This document shows, piece after piece, positions 17,930-26,176 of a DNA stretch of 64,000 nt (the stretch's first letter is position 1; the number at the start of each line of letters is the position of its first letter). Origin of the DNA: Marinobacter salinus (GTDB taxonomy: Bacteria > Pseudomonadota > Gammaproteobacteria > Pseudomonadales > Oleiphilaceae); contig NZ_CP017715.1 of assembly GCF_001854125.1 (NCBI RefSeq), positions 3,410,001 to 3,474,000 of the forward strand, written 5' to 3'. The position numbers were made by a program, and so were the translations under genes. The notes beneath the pieces are model-generated. The model ran no database searches. It saw only the letters and a list, made by a program, of their open reading frames with translations, and was not told the DNA's origin.

Positions 17930-19810
17930 ATGAAAATTCCTCTCTCCAAAGGTGAAGTGCTGCGGCCATTTGTCGCACTCACGGTGCTCTTCTTAGCCGC
18001 CTGTAGTGACAGTAATGATCCCGGTGGGAGCGTCACCGATGGGACTGATCCAGATCCGGGGGATGAGACTGTACTGCCATCACTGACTACCCAGATCGAG
18101 CACTGGAGTAAGACCGGCGTGTTTCTGGCGGCGGCCGATTGCGGTCAGTGCCATAGTGCCAGCGCGACCGGGGAAAGTCCGGCCGCCATGCGTATGCCGG
18201 ATCCCCTGATTTCGGAGAACCAGCCGTCACCGCAGGGGGCGGATATCAGTCCCTTTTATGACTGGAAAAGCAGCGTAATGGCAAACGCTTTCACGGACCC
18301 CTATTTCCGGGCCACCATGATGCACGAAGCCGAAACTTTTCCGCATCTGGAGGGACTGATTGAGGACACCTGTCTGACTTGTCACAGCCCCATGGCGAGA
18401 ACCCATGCCCATCAAACCGGCGTTAGTCTGGAGCAGGACGACAGCTGCCCGTTGGAGGATGGCTGTTACCGAGCTGAGCAGGCAATGGCAGACCCCCATG
18501 CCCGCGAGGGCATCAGTTGTACGGCCTGTCACCAGATTACGGATTCTGTGCTGTCTGGAGATATAAATTCCGGCAACTATGAAATCGCCGATGCGGACCA
18601 CCCGGATGCATTTACGATCTTCGGGCCTTACCAAAACCCCGTGGGGCGGGCGATGCAGGATCGTGTTGGTTACGAGCCTCGGTTTGGTCAGCACATGTCT
18701 GACTCCACACACTGCGCCAGTTGCCATGAGCTTTTCACGCCGACTATCGATATGGAGACGGATCAGCCCAATGGGGAAGTCTTCCCGGAACAGGCACCCT
18801 ATACCGAATGGGTTAATAGTGATTTCGGGCCTGATGGCGGTACCACGACGTCATGCCAGCAATGCCATATGGCGCGCCCGGAAATCAGTGAAAACTATCT
18901 GACCCGGATTGCACTGACTTCCAATGGTACGGTGAATCCGAACTGGCCAGAGCGTCAGCCCTATTTCCCCCATGTGATGGTGGGGGGGAACACTTGGTTA
19001 CTGGACACTCTGGAGCTGTTCCGCGAAGAGCTTGGTCGGGCAGAAATAAACAAGGAAGGGGAGTTTGCCGATACGGCAGAGTTAACCAGGGATTTCTTGA
19101 AAACGGCTGCCGATCTGGTTCCGTCTGCCCAGAATCTTTCCGCGAACGAGCTGGCGTTTGATCTGACCATTCAGAACAATACTGGTCATAAGCTCCCCAC
19201 CAGTTTTCCCTCGCGCCGGGTCTGGGTTGCCACGCAAGTGACAGACAGTGATGGCGTTGTGATTTTCAGTAGTGGCTTCCCGGATGAGAACTACCATCTG
19301 GCGTCTGATGCTCAATACACCAGTGCCGAGTGTATGGCCCCCAAAAAACCGGAAAGTTTTGATTCTTCAGATTGTTACCAAAGCCATGTCACGCAGGTCA
19401 ATTCGCCTGGCGATATACCAGTCTACGAGCTTGTACTGGGTTCAACCACAGACGCAATAACCCACATCTTGCTCTACGCATCGGAGTCACTGAAGGATAA
19501 CCGGATTCCGCCCCGTGGATTCGACAGTACGACAGTGCCGGAAACGGCCAAGCCGGCGGGGGTGGATGATGATACGGATTTCAACCTGAACAACAGTGGT
19601 CAGGATACCATTGCCTATCGTCTGACCGTCCCGGAGGCGGCGGTGCCGCCACTGACGGTTGAAACCACTCTGTATTATCAGAGCATCCGCCCGACCTTCA
19701 TTGAGGGGCTGCATGGGGACCACCCATGGATCGACGAATTTCACGGTGTAGTGACCCTGAATCCGCCACCAGCGGAAGTGCTGGCGTCTGCCACCTTTCA
19801 GGTTCAATAA
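17930..19810 (+). CDS. Pentaheme c-type cytochrome lipoprotein
   Basis: 626 residues. The lipobox FLAAC places the lipidated cysteine at position 25, followed by an acidic linker. Five CXXCH haem sites are at 71-75, 148-152, 197-201, 262-266 and 309-313. The C-terminal third has the segment LTIQNNTGHKLPTSFPSRRVW, a beta-sandwich signature seen in several multihaem oxidoreductases. The ATG at 17930 is chosen over an upstream TTG because it starts the signal peptide. It is divergent from the sorting-tail protein and has an FNR/ANR box in its promoter. It probably moves electrons in the periplasm or at the outer membrane; partner and acceptor are unknown. Confidence 0.85.
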   Translation: MKIPLSKGEVLRPFVALTVLFLAACSDSNDPGGSVTDGTDPDPGDETVLPSLTTQIEHWSKTGVFLAAADCGQCHSASATGESPAAMRMPDPLISENQPSPQGADISPFYDWKSSVMANAFTDPYFRATMMHEAETFPHLEGLIEDTCLTCHSPMARTHAHQTGVSLEQDDSCPLEDGCYRAEQAMADPHAREGISCTACHQITDSVLSGDINSGNYEIADADHPDAFTIFGPYQNPVGRAMQDRVGYEPRFGQHMSDSTHCASCHELFTPTIDMETDQPNGEVFPEQAPYTEWVNSDFGPDGGTTTSCQQCHMARPEISENYLTRIALTSNGTVNPNWPERQPYFPHVMVGGNTWLLDTLELFREELGRAEINKEGEFADTAELTRDFLKTAADLVPSAQNLSANELAFDLTIQNNTGHKLPTSFPSRRVWVATQVTDSDGVVIFSSGFPDENYHLASDAQYTSAECMAPKKPESFDSSDCYQSHVTQVNSPGDIPVYELVLGSTTDAITHILLYASESLKDNRIPPRGFDSTTVPETAKPAGVDDDTDFNLNNSGQDTIAYRLTVPEAAVPPLTVETTLYYQSIRPTFIEGLHGDHPWIDEFHGVVTLNPPPAEVLASATFQVQ

Positions 19811-19868
19811 GACGTTCAGGGTATGTCGAATAAGCGGACGGGCCAGCGGTAGTTATCGGAGGGGGCAC

Positions 19869-19892
19869 AAAAAAGCGGGGCCAAAGCCCCGC
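19869..19892 (-). terminator. Rho-independent terminator of ompW
   Basis: GCGGGGC-CAAA-GCCCCGC stem; on the minus strand it is followed by six T residues. Confidence 0.85.
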
Positions 19893-19949
19893 AGAAAAAT
19901 GTACCTTCCGGCAACCCACAGATCATGGAGGCTGCCGGGGGCACGGGGA

Positions 19950-20597
19950 TCAGAACTTGTAGGACACGCCTACCATGTAGACCAGGGGATCAATTTCTAC
20001 GTCTACTGTCTGGTTGGCCGCCTCAATTTTCGCCTCGGTGTCGATATCGATCCACCAGATTGCTGCGTTAACGCCAACATTTTCAGTGATCATATAATCA
20101 ATACCCGCCTCAGCAGCCAAGCCGAAGCTGTCATCCAGCTCGATGTCGGTGCCGGCCAGAGCGCCTGCAGTCTCTTCATCAAAGAAAACCGTATAGTTCA
20201 CACCTGCGCCAACATAAGGCTGGAGCTTGCTTCCGCTGGGCATTGGGAAATACTGCAGTGTGACCGTAGGCGGCAGATGCTTGGTTTCTGCCAACTTGCC
20301 TAGGCTTGCCAGATCACCTGCGCCTTTAATGTCGTGACTGAATGGCGTCGCGGCAAGAACTCCCAGACCAATTTGATCAGTAAGCATGTAGCTCAGAGTC
20401 AGACCAAGCTGCGTGTTGTTGTCTACGTCAACTCGAGCGTCAGCGCCAATGTTGGTAATTGGATCGCTTGAGGCATCCGGTGCAACAGTTGCGGCACCAA
20501 CGCGGCCGATGAAATCACCGGCCTCATAAGCCTGAACAGCCGGAGCCGCAACCATAACCGCTGCAGCAAGAACACCAAGTTTGAATGTACGGGACAT
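19950..20597 (-). CDS. ompW: OmpW family outer membrane protein
   Basis: 215 residues with a signal peptide ending at VQA and a mature eight-strand beta-barrel ending in aromatic F (VGVSYKF), the outer-membrane signature. Family segments seen include YEAGDFIGRVGAATVAPD, LPPTVTLQYF, LQPYVGAGVNYT and DYMITENVGVNAAIWW. OmpW/OprG is a narrow channel for small hydrophobic molecules or amino acids, and is induced under low oxygen or iron in other gammaproteobacteria. Two ATGs lie close together; the second (MSRTFKL) has the proper six-base spacing to AAGGAG, while the first touches it. Terminated by the hairpin at 19869-19892. Confidence 0.92.
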   Translation of the reverse strand: MSRTFKLGVLAAAVMVAAPAVQAYEAGDFIGRVGAATVAPDASSDPITNIGADARVDVDNNTQLGLTLSYMLTDQIGLGVLAATPFSHDIKGAGDLASLGKLAETKHLPPTVTLQYFPMPSGSKLQPYVGAGVNYTVFFDEETAGALAGTDIELDDSFGLAAEAGIDYMITENVGVNAAIWWIDIDTEAKIEAANQTVDVEIDPLVYMVGVSYKF

Positions 20598-20708
20598 ATC
20601 CATCTCCTTAACCTGAAAGTTTGATGACTTCAGGTTAATGGCCGTGGAGATTGGAAACTTGACTTGGCGCAAGAATCGCCAGCCAGAGTGATTCCTTCTA
20701 CAGAGGGA

Positions 20709-20722
20709 TTGATTCAACTCAA
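20709..20722. promoter_or_regulatory. FNR/ANR-like box upstream of ompW
   Basis: TTGAT-TCAA-CTCAA has one mismatch to the FNR/ANR consensus. It lies about 112 bases before the chosen ompW start codon. ompW/oprG genes elsewhere are FNR/ANR controlled, which supports the reading. Confidence 0.35.
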
Positions 20723-20755
20723 GAAAACAAGCCAATGTAGGGGTTTTCCCGATTG

Positions 20756-21226
20756 TCAGGCGCTGTTTTTCTTGCCTTCGGGCAGGGCATTTTCGGGGAC
20801 AAACACATCGCGGATAGTCAACGGCTTGCCGTCAGCATCCTGGACTTCAACGTTGTGTATGGGACGGCCCGTGGCGCGGTCTCTGAGATCAAGCGGTGTC
20901 TGATCCGGTGCAGGATTCCACTTGTCACCCCACTGGCGAAGGGCGGTAACTATCGGGAAGAGGTCACGACCTTTTTCTGTCAGGCGGTATTCGAACCGGG
21001 AACCGTGTTCGCCCACATCCACTTTTTGCAGGACTTCATTGGCCACCAGCCGTGCCAGACGGTCGCACAGGATGTTCTTGGCGATGCCGAGTTGTTGCTG
21101 GAAATCGACAAAACGGCGGGTGCCGTACATCGCATGCAGCACAATCAAAAGCGACCACCAATCCCCCACTTCATTGAGGGCGCGGGCGACGGAGCAGCTG
21201 GAGTCATCAAAACGTTTTCTGGCCAT
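20756..21226 (-). CDS. HxlR/DUF24 family transcriptional regulator
   Basis: 156 residues. The winged-helix part starts with SSCSVARALNEVGDWWSLLIV and continues RFVDFQQQLGIAKNILCDRLARLV, typical of HxlR (MarR/DUF24). Cys11 sits at the conserved redox-sensing cysteine of this group (YodB, QorR, HypR), which reacts with quinones or aldehydes. A C-terminal extension of about 50 residues is longer than usual. The start MARKRF is preferred over a less likely upstream ATG. It is divergent from an Old Yellow Enzyme gene, with three tandem repeats in between, so it probably represses that gene and itself until electrophiles appear (inference). Confidence 0.88.
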   Translation of the reverse strand: MARKRFDDSSCSVARALNEVGDWWSLLIVLHAMYGTRRFVDFQQQLGIAKNILCDRLARLVANEVLQKVDVGEHGSRFEYRLTEKGRDLFPIVTALRQWGDKWNPAPDQTPLDLRDRATGRPIHNVEVQDADGKPLTIRDVFVPENALPEGKKNSA

Positions 21227-21240
21227 GGCAGGAGTGTACC

Positions 21241-21324
21241 GAATAGGGTTGCATTTTAAAACCAAATTGAATAGGGTTGCTTTACGAAACCAAATTGATG
21301 AGGTTGCTATGTTGAAACCGCAAG
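21241..21324. repeat. Three tandem 28-bp repeats, candidate HxlR operators
   Basis: Units begin at 21241, 21269 and 21297. The first two share GAATAGGGTTGC and AAACCAAATT; the third is degenerate (GATGAGGTTGC...GAAACC). Each holds a GGTT...AACC inverted pair. The array fills most of the gap between the HxlR gene and the Old Yellow Enzyme gene, where an operator is expected. Confidence 0.6.
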
Positions 21325-21364
21325 CTCATCCCCAGTCTGCTTTTCCGCTGAGGAGTGTTACCTC

Positions 21365-22477
21365 ATGACCATGAATCTTGGCCCCCTTTTCGACCCATTC
21401 GAGCTCTACAACCTCAAGCTACGTAATCGCGTTGCCATGGCACCCATGACTCGAAACTTCTCGCCAGGCAATGTGCCGGGTGAGGACGTGGTCAGTTACT
21501 ACCGCCGCCGCGCAGAAAATGGTGTTGGTCTGCTGATCACCGAGGGCACCACGGTGAATCATCCGGGTGCCAATGGCTACCCCAATGTGCCTGCGTTCCA
21601 TGGTGACGACGCGCTTGCCGGCTGGAAAGAGGTGGTGGATGCCGTGCACGAGGCTGGTGGTGCCATTTTCCCGCAGTTGTGGCATGTGGGCTCGGTTCGC
21701 AAGGAAGGGACAGAGCCGGATCCCTCGGTGCCGGGATACAGCCCGTCCGGCCTGTTTGCACCAGGAAAGCCGAATGGCAAGGCCATGAGCAAGGACGATA
21801 TCGATGACGTGATCACCGCATTCGCCGACGCGGCACAGGATGCCAAGGCGCTGGGATTCGACGGTGTCGAGATCCACGGTGCCCATGGCTACCTGCTGGA
21901 CCAGTTCCTGTGGGAAGGAACCAATCAGCGTGAAGATGAGTATGGCGGAAGCATGGAGAACCGCCTGCGCTTTGTGGTCGAGATTGTTGAAGCCGTGCGT
22001 CACCGCGTGGGCCCTGATTACCCGATCATGTTGCGTTTCTCCCAGTGGAAGCAGCAGGATTATGAGGCGAAGCTGGTGAACAGCCCGGAAGAACTGGAAG
22101 CCTTCCTGGCACCGCTGGTGGAGGCTGGTGTCGACATTTTCCACGCATCCACCCGTCGTTTCTGGGAGCCCGAGTTCGAGGGTTCCAATCTGAACCTGGC
22201 CGGCTGGACCCAGAAACTGAGTGGCAAGCCGACCATGTCGGTAGGCAGTGTCGGGCTGACCGAGGACTTCATCAGCGGCACCTTCGCCAGCAAGAAAGAA
22301 GCGGTTGAACAGGCCGGTATCGACGAGTTGGTGGAACGCATGAGCAATCACGAGTTTGAACTGATCGCCGTTGGCCGTGCCTTGTTGCAGGATCCGGAAT
22401 GGCTTGTGAAAGTGAAGGAAGGGCGGATCGGAGAGGTTGAGCCCTTCGCCAAAAAGTCCCTCGCAAAACTCTACTGA
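21365..22477 (+). CDS. Old Yellow Enzyme family NADH:flavin oxidoreductase
   Basis: 370 residues, FMN-dependent TIM barrel. Family marks are the N-terminal LFDPFELYNLKLRNRVAMAPMTR, the catalytic region EIHGAHGYLLDQFLWEGTNQREDEYGGSMENR (H and loop), and the C-terminal AVGRALLQDPEW phosphate site. These enzymes reduce electron-poor C=C bonds of enones, quinones or nitro compounds using NAD(P)H. The first ATG is kept because GAGGAG lies nine bases upstream. Single gene, divergent from a thiol-sensing HxlR regulator, ended by a strong terminator; a role in electrophile defence is likely (inference). Confidence 0.93.
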   Translation: MTMNLGPLFDPFELYNLKLRNRVAMAPMTRNFSPGNVPGEDVVSYYRRRAENGVGLLITEGTTVNHPGANGYPNVPAFHGDDALAGWKEVVDAVHEAGGAIFPQLWHVGSVRKEGTEPDPSVPGYSPSGLFAPGKPNGKAMSKDDIDDVITAFADAAQDAKALGFDGVEIHGAHGYLLDQFLWEGTNQREDEYGGSMENRLRFVVEIVEAVRHRVGPDYPIMLRFSQWKQQDYEAKLVNSPEELEAFLAPLVEAGVDIFHASTRRFWEPEFEGSNLNLAGWTQKLSGKPTMSVGSVGLTEDFISGTFASKKEAVEQAGIDELVERMSNHEFELIAVGRALLQDPEWLVKVKEGRIGEVEPFAKKSLAKLY

Positions 22478-22494
22478 GTTGATTGACCCCTTCG

Positions 22495-22519
22495 GCCCCG
22501 GTTATCCGGGGCTTTTTTT
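22495..22519 (+). terminator. Rho-independent terminator of the Old Yellow Enzyme gene
   Basis: GCCCCGG-TTAT-CCGGGGC stem followed by seven T residues. Confidence 0.92.
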
Positions 22520-22610
22520 GTCCAGTCGAAGCTATCTTTCTGATTGGTAATCGCGTTTGCCGGCAGATCCACTATGCTGGGGCATATCGTTCACTGAATG
22601 GGAGTTAGCC

Positions 22611-22919
22611 ATGTTCAACTCAGCCATATTGAAAATCACCGCCCTGGTCGCCCTGCTGACCCTGGCGGGGTGTGCCACGGTGGGCCGTGATTTTGCGACC
22701 CACAACGTTGATGAAATCACCATCGGCGAAACCACCCGCTCCGATATTCAGGCCCTGTTTGGCGAGCCCTGGCGCACCGGCATTGAGGATGGCAAGCGCA
22801 CCTGGACCTATGGCAAGTACCGTTGGTCGGCGTTTGGCGATGCGGAAACCACCGATCTGGTTGTGCGGTTCAACAACGACGGTACCGTCTCATCCTACGT
22901 TTACAATACCACTGAATAA
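22611..22919 (+). CDS. SmpA/OmlA (BamE-like) domain lipoprotein
   Basis: 102 residues. A short signal peptide ends in the lipobox LAGC, so Cys is lipidated. The rest, with DEITIGETTRSDIQALFGEPW and WTYGKYRW, fits the SmpA/OmlA/BamE domain, a small beta-barrel-assembly-associated fold. It is not the canonical bamE by context (no fur or rnfH-like neighbours), so it is a BamE-like paralogue of unknown duty, probably on the inner face of the outer membrane. The start at 22611 follows GGAG and begins directly with the signal peptide. Confidence 0.85.
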   Translation: MFNSAILKITALVALLTLAGCATVGRDFATHNVDEITIGETTRSDIQALFGEPWRTGIEDGKRTWTYGKYRWSAFGDAETTDLVVRFNNDGTVSSYVYNTTE

Positions 22920-22972
22920 TCGTCGAGAAGGTGTGGTGGGCGGGGCATCCCCGCTGCCACACCGACCCTGAT

Positions 22973-24367
22973 TCAGGCGCGTAACCCGCTCACCAGTTTG
23001 TCGATACTGTCCTTGGCATCCCCGAACAGCATGCGGGCGTTGTCTTTGAAGAACAGCGGATTTTCTACCCCGGAATAGCCTGTCGCCATGCCCCGTTTCA
23101 GGACCACTACCTGGTGGGCCTTCCAGACTTCCAGCACCGGCATCCCGGCAATCGGGCTACCCGGGTCCTCTGCGGCCGCCGGATTGACCGTGTCGTTGGC
23201 TCCAATCACCAGAACCACGTCGGTGTCCGGGAAATCCTCATTAATTTCGTCCATCTCCAGCACGATGTCGTAGGGCACATGGGCTTCTGCCAGCAGCACA
23301 TTCATATGGCCGGGAAGACGACCCGCCACCGGGTGAATGCCAAAGCGGACATTCACGCCCCGTTCCCGGAGCAGTTTGGTCATGTCGCTGACGCCGCTCT
23401 GAGCCTGAGCCACCGCCATACCGTAACCCGGAACAATTATCACGGACTGGGCATTACGCAGCTCCTCGCAAACTTCGTCGACACTGGTTTCATGAACCGA
23501 CTGGTCGGCATCGGCCACGGCAGAGCTGCTGCTGGTCTGGCCGAATCCGCCGAGGATCACGCTGATGAAGGACCGGTTCATCGCTTTGCACATGATGTAG
23601 CTGAGAATGGCACCGCTACTGCCGACCAGGGCCCCGGTCACAATCAACAGGTCGTTACCGAGCATGAAGCCGATCGAGGCGGCGGCCCATCCTGAGTAAC
23701 TGTTCAGCATGGAGACCACCACCGGCATGTCGGCACCGCCAATGGCCATAATCAGATGGATGCCGAGAACCGATGCAATCACGGTCATCAGTACCAGGGC
23801 AATCAGGCCCAGGGCCAGGCTGTCGGTGCCCAGAAACCAGGCGCCCAGCAGCACGGAGACAATGACGGCGGCGAGATTCATCAAATGCCGACCGGGCAGG
23901 GTCAGTGCCTTGCTGTCGATCCGGCCATCCAGTTTGCCGCAGGCCACCAGTGAGCCAGTGAAGGTAATGGCACCGATAAAGATTCCCACAAAGACTTCCA
24001 CCAGTTTGATGGTGTGCTCGGTGCCGGTGGTATCGGTTAACGGCTCGATATAGCCTGCAAAGCCCACCAGGACCGCCGCCAGGCCTACAAAGCTGTGCAA
24101 CAGTGCCACCAGCTGCGGCATTTGTGTCATTTCAACCTTGTTGGCGATGGCGATACCGACGCTGGCGCCCAGTAACACGGCAACCACGATGGCAATGACA
24201 CCATCGCTGCTGACACTTGCCAGAGTGGCGGCCAGGGCGAGGACGATACCGGCAACCCCGTAAAGATTGCCGCGCCTGGCTGACTCTTGATGGCTGAGGC
24301 CACCGAGACTGAGGATAAACAATACGCTGGCCACCACATAGGCCACACTGACGAGTCCTGTGCTCAT
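22973..24367 (-). CDS. pntB: NAD(P) transhydrogenase subunit beta
   Basis: 464 residues. About nine membrane helices are followed by the NADP(H)-binding domain III ([13 protein letters not shown] near residue 315, then [20 protein letters not shown] and [14 protein letters not shown]). With PntA it couples proton entry to hydride transfer from NADH to NADP+ in the inner membrane, supplying NADPH. It starts 12 bases after the end of pntA and shares its transcript. Length and motifs are normal. Confidence 0.96.
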   Translation of the reverse strand: MSTGLVSVAYVVASVLFILSLGGLSHQESARRGNLYGVAGIVLALAATLASVSSDGVIAIVVAVLLGASVGIAIANKVEMTQMPQLVALLHSFVGLAAVLVGFAGYIEPLTDTTGTEHTIKLVEVFVGIFIGAITFTGSLVACGKLDGRIDSKALTLPGRHLMNLAAVIVSVLLGAWFLGTDSLALGLIALVLMTVIASVLGIHLIMAIGGADMPVVVSMLNSYSGWAAASIGFMLGNDLLIVTGALVGSSGAILSYIMCKAMNRSFISVILGGFGQTSSSSAVADADQSVHETSVDEVCEELRNAQSVIIVPGYGMAVAQAQSGVSDMTKLLRERGVNVRFGIHPVAGRLPGHMNVLLAEAHVPYDIVLEMDEINEDFPDTDVVLVIGANDTVNPAAAEDPGSPIAGMPVLEVWKAHQVVVLKRGMATGYSGVENPLFFKDNARMLFGDAKDSIDKLVSGLRA

Positions 24368-24379
24368 GGTGGGAGCCTC

Positions 24380-25957
24380 CTATTTGCGGAACATTTTGAG
24401 CATGCGGTGGGTGACCCGGAAGCCGCCCCCCACGTTGATGCTGGCAATCAGCACCGCGACAAACGCCATTATCCCGACCGCAATATTCTCAGCCTGGGCA
24501 AGGTGCAACATGGCACCTATCACGATGATGCCGCTGATGGCGTTGGTCACACTCATCAGCGGGGTATGCAGTGATGCGGTGACGTTCCAGATCACTTGCC
24601 AGCCAATGAAGCAGGCCAGCACAAACACCGTGAAGTGGCGCAGAAAGCTTTCCGGCGCATAGGCACCGATGCCATAGAGGGCGGCAACCGTGACCAGCAA
24701 CAGCGCCCCTTTGCCAACCAGAACCTTTCGCTCGGATTCCTTGCGTGCCGCTTCCTTCTGTTCCGCTGAGGGCTCTTCCGTGCCTGGCGCAGGTTTGGGG
24801 CTGACGGGTGACTGCGGTTGGGGTGGTGGCCAGGTCACATCCTGATCCAGCACCACGGTCAGGCCGCGAATGACATCATCCTCCATGTTCACCTGTGGCT
24901 GGCCGTCTTTTTCCGGTGTCAGCTCGGTGAGCAAGTGGAACAGGTTGGTGGCGTACAGATCACTGGCGACCTTGGCCATCCGGCTTGGCAGATCGGTATA
25001 GCCAATCAGGGTAACGTCATGCTGCTGAGCAATCTTGCCCGGCTCGGTCAGTTCGCAGTTACCACCCCGTTCGGAGGCGAGATCGACAATCACACTGCCG
25101 GGCTTCATGGACTTTACCATGTCGGCGGTAATCAGCTTGGGTGCGGGTTTGCCCGGAATCAGCGCCGTGGTGATGATGATATCCACCTCTTTTGCCTGTT
25201 CCGCGAACAGCGCCATCTCCGCCTTGATAAACTCATCGCTCATCTGCTTGGCATAGCCGCCGGTACCGCTGCCTTCCTCCTCGCCGAAGTCCAGCTGGAG
25301 AAATTCGGCGCCCATGCTTTCGATCTGCTCCTTGACTTCCAGGCGGGTGTCAAAGGCGCGGACTATCGCACCGAGGCTGTTGGCCGCGCCGACAGCTGCG
25401 AGGCCGGCCACACCGGCGCCGATCACCATCACTTTGGCCGGCGGCACCTTGCCGGCCGCCGTCACCTGACCGGTAAAGAAACGGCCGAAATGATTGGCCG
25501 CCTCGACCACCGCCCGATAGCCGGCAATATTGGCCATGGCGCTGAGGGCGTCCATCTTCTGGGCACGGCTGATCCGGGGCAGGCTGTCGATGGCAAAGGT
25601 GGTTATTTTCTTTGCCGACAGTTTCTCAAGCAGTTCGGGATTCTGGGCGGGCCAGATGTAGCTGACGAGGAAGGCACCTTCCTTCATCAGATCAACCTCG
25701 TGGGCACCGAGAGAGGGATTCTCCATGGGTGCCCGCACTTTCAGAATGAAATCCGCCTCACCCCAGAGCGATCGGGTATCCACCGCGATGGCGGCGCCAA
25801 CCGCCTCATAGGCTTCATCATGGTAGTGCGCGGCCTCGCCGGCACCAGCTTCGACAATGACCTCATAACCCAGGTCGATGAGCTTGTGGACGGAGGGCGG
25901 TGTCGCCGCAACCCGTCGTTCGTCGGGGAAAATCTCTGTGGGGATGCCAATTTTCAT
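24380..25957 (-). CDS. pntA: NAD(P) transhydrogenase subunit alpha
   Basis: 525 residues, full-length PntA. The N-terminal alanine dehydrogenase-like domain I binds NAD(H) (GIPTEIFPDERRVAATPPS, GAGVAGLAAVGAANSLGA). It is followed by a proline-rich linker (about 385-405) and four C-terminal membrane helices that pack against PntB. The arrangement is the E. coli type with a single alpha chain, not the split PntAA/PntAB form. First gene of the pntAB operon; divergent from eptA across a 219-bp gap. Confidence 0.96.
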   Translation of the reverse strand: MKIGIPTEIFPDERRVAATPPSVHKLIDLGYEVIVEAGAGEAAHYHDEAYEAVGAAIAVDTRSLWGEADFILKVRAPMENPSLGAHEVDLMKEGAFLVSYIWPAQNPELLEKLSAKKITTFAIDSLPRISRAQKMDALSAMANIAGYRAVVEAANHFGRFFTGQVTAAGKVPPAKVMVIGAGVAGLAAVGAANSLGAIVRAFDTRLEVKEQIESMGAEFLQLDFGEEEGSGTGGYAKQMSDEFIKAEMALFAEQAKEVDIIITTALIPGKPAPKLITADMVKSMKPGSVIVDLASERGGNCELTEPGKIAQQHDVTLIGYTDLPSRMAKVASDLYATNLFHLLTELTPEKDGQPQVNMEDDVIRGLTVVLDQDVTWPPPQPQSPVSPKPAPGTEEPSAEQKEAARKESERKVLVGKGALLLVTVAALYGIGAYAPESFLRHFTVFVLACFIGWQVIWNVTASLHTPLMSVTNAISGIIVIGAMLHLAQAENIAVGIMAFVAVLIASINVGGGFRVTHRMLKMFRK

Positions 25958-26107
25958 AGTGCACGCGTCCTCCGGTTAAACCGATGAACCAGGTGTGTGA
26001 TAACTACATCCTAGTGCAACTTTCGGAACCTGCCTGATTGCGGGCGATTTCGGCGATGCTAGTTGAGCCCGGCTGTCAGGGTGCAACGATGTGAACCGGG
26101 TGGAGGG

Positions 26108-26124
26108 TTTAAGTTTGCATTAAG
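26108..26124 (+). promoter_or_regulatory. PmrA/BasR-like box upstream of eptA
   Basis: TTTAAG-TTTGC-ATTAAG, two half-sites of the YTTAAK type separated by exactly five bases, ends 52 bases before the eptA ATG. This is the spacing of PmrA (BasR) boxes, and eptA is a classic PmrA target elsewhere. Confidence 0.55.
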
Positions 26125-26176
26125 GTGCAGGGCCGATACTGCCTGCATCTTGAATCAGGTTTTACCGGGTAAACTC

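Noticed and set aside
24818..25987. Plus-strand open frame of 389 codons
   Set aside because: Antisense to pntA; no recognisable features.
26161..26173. TTTACCGGGTAAA palindrome just before the eptA start
   Set aside because: Too short and too near the start codon to call an operator without support.
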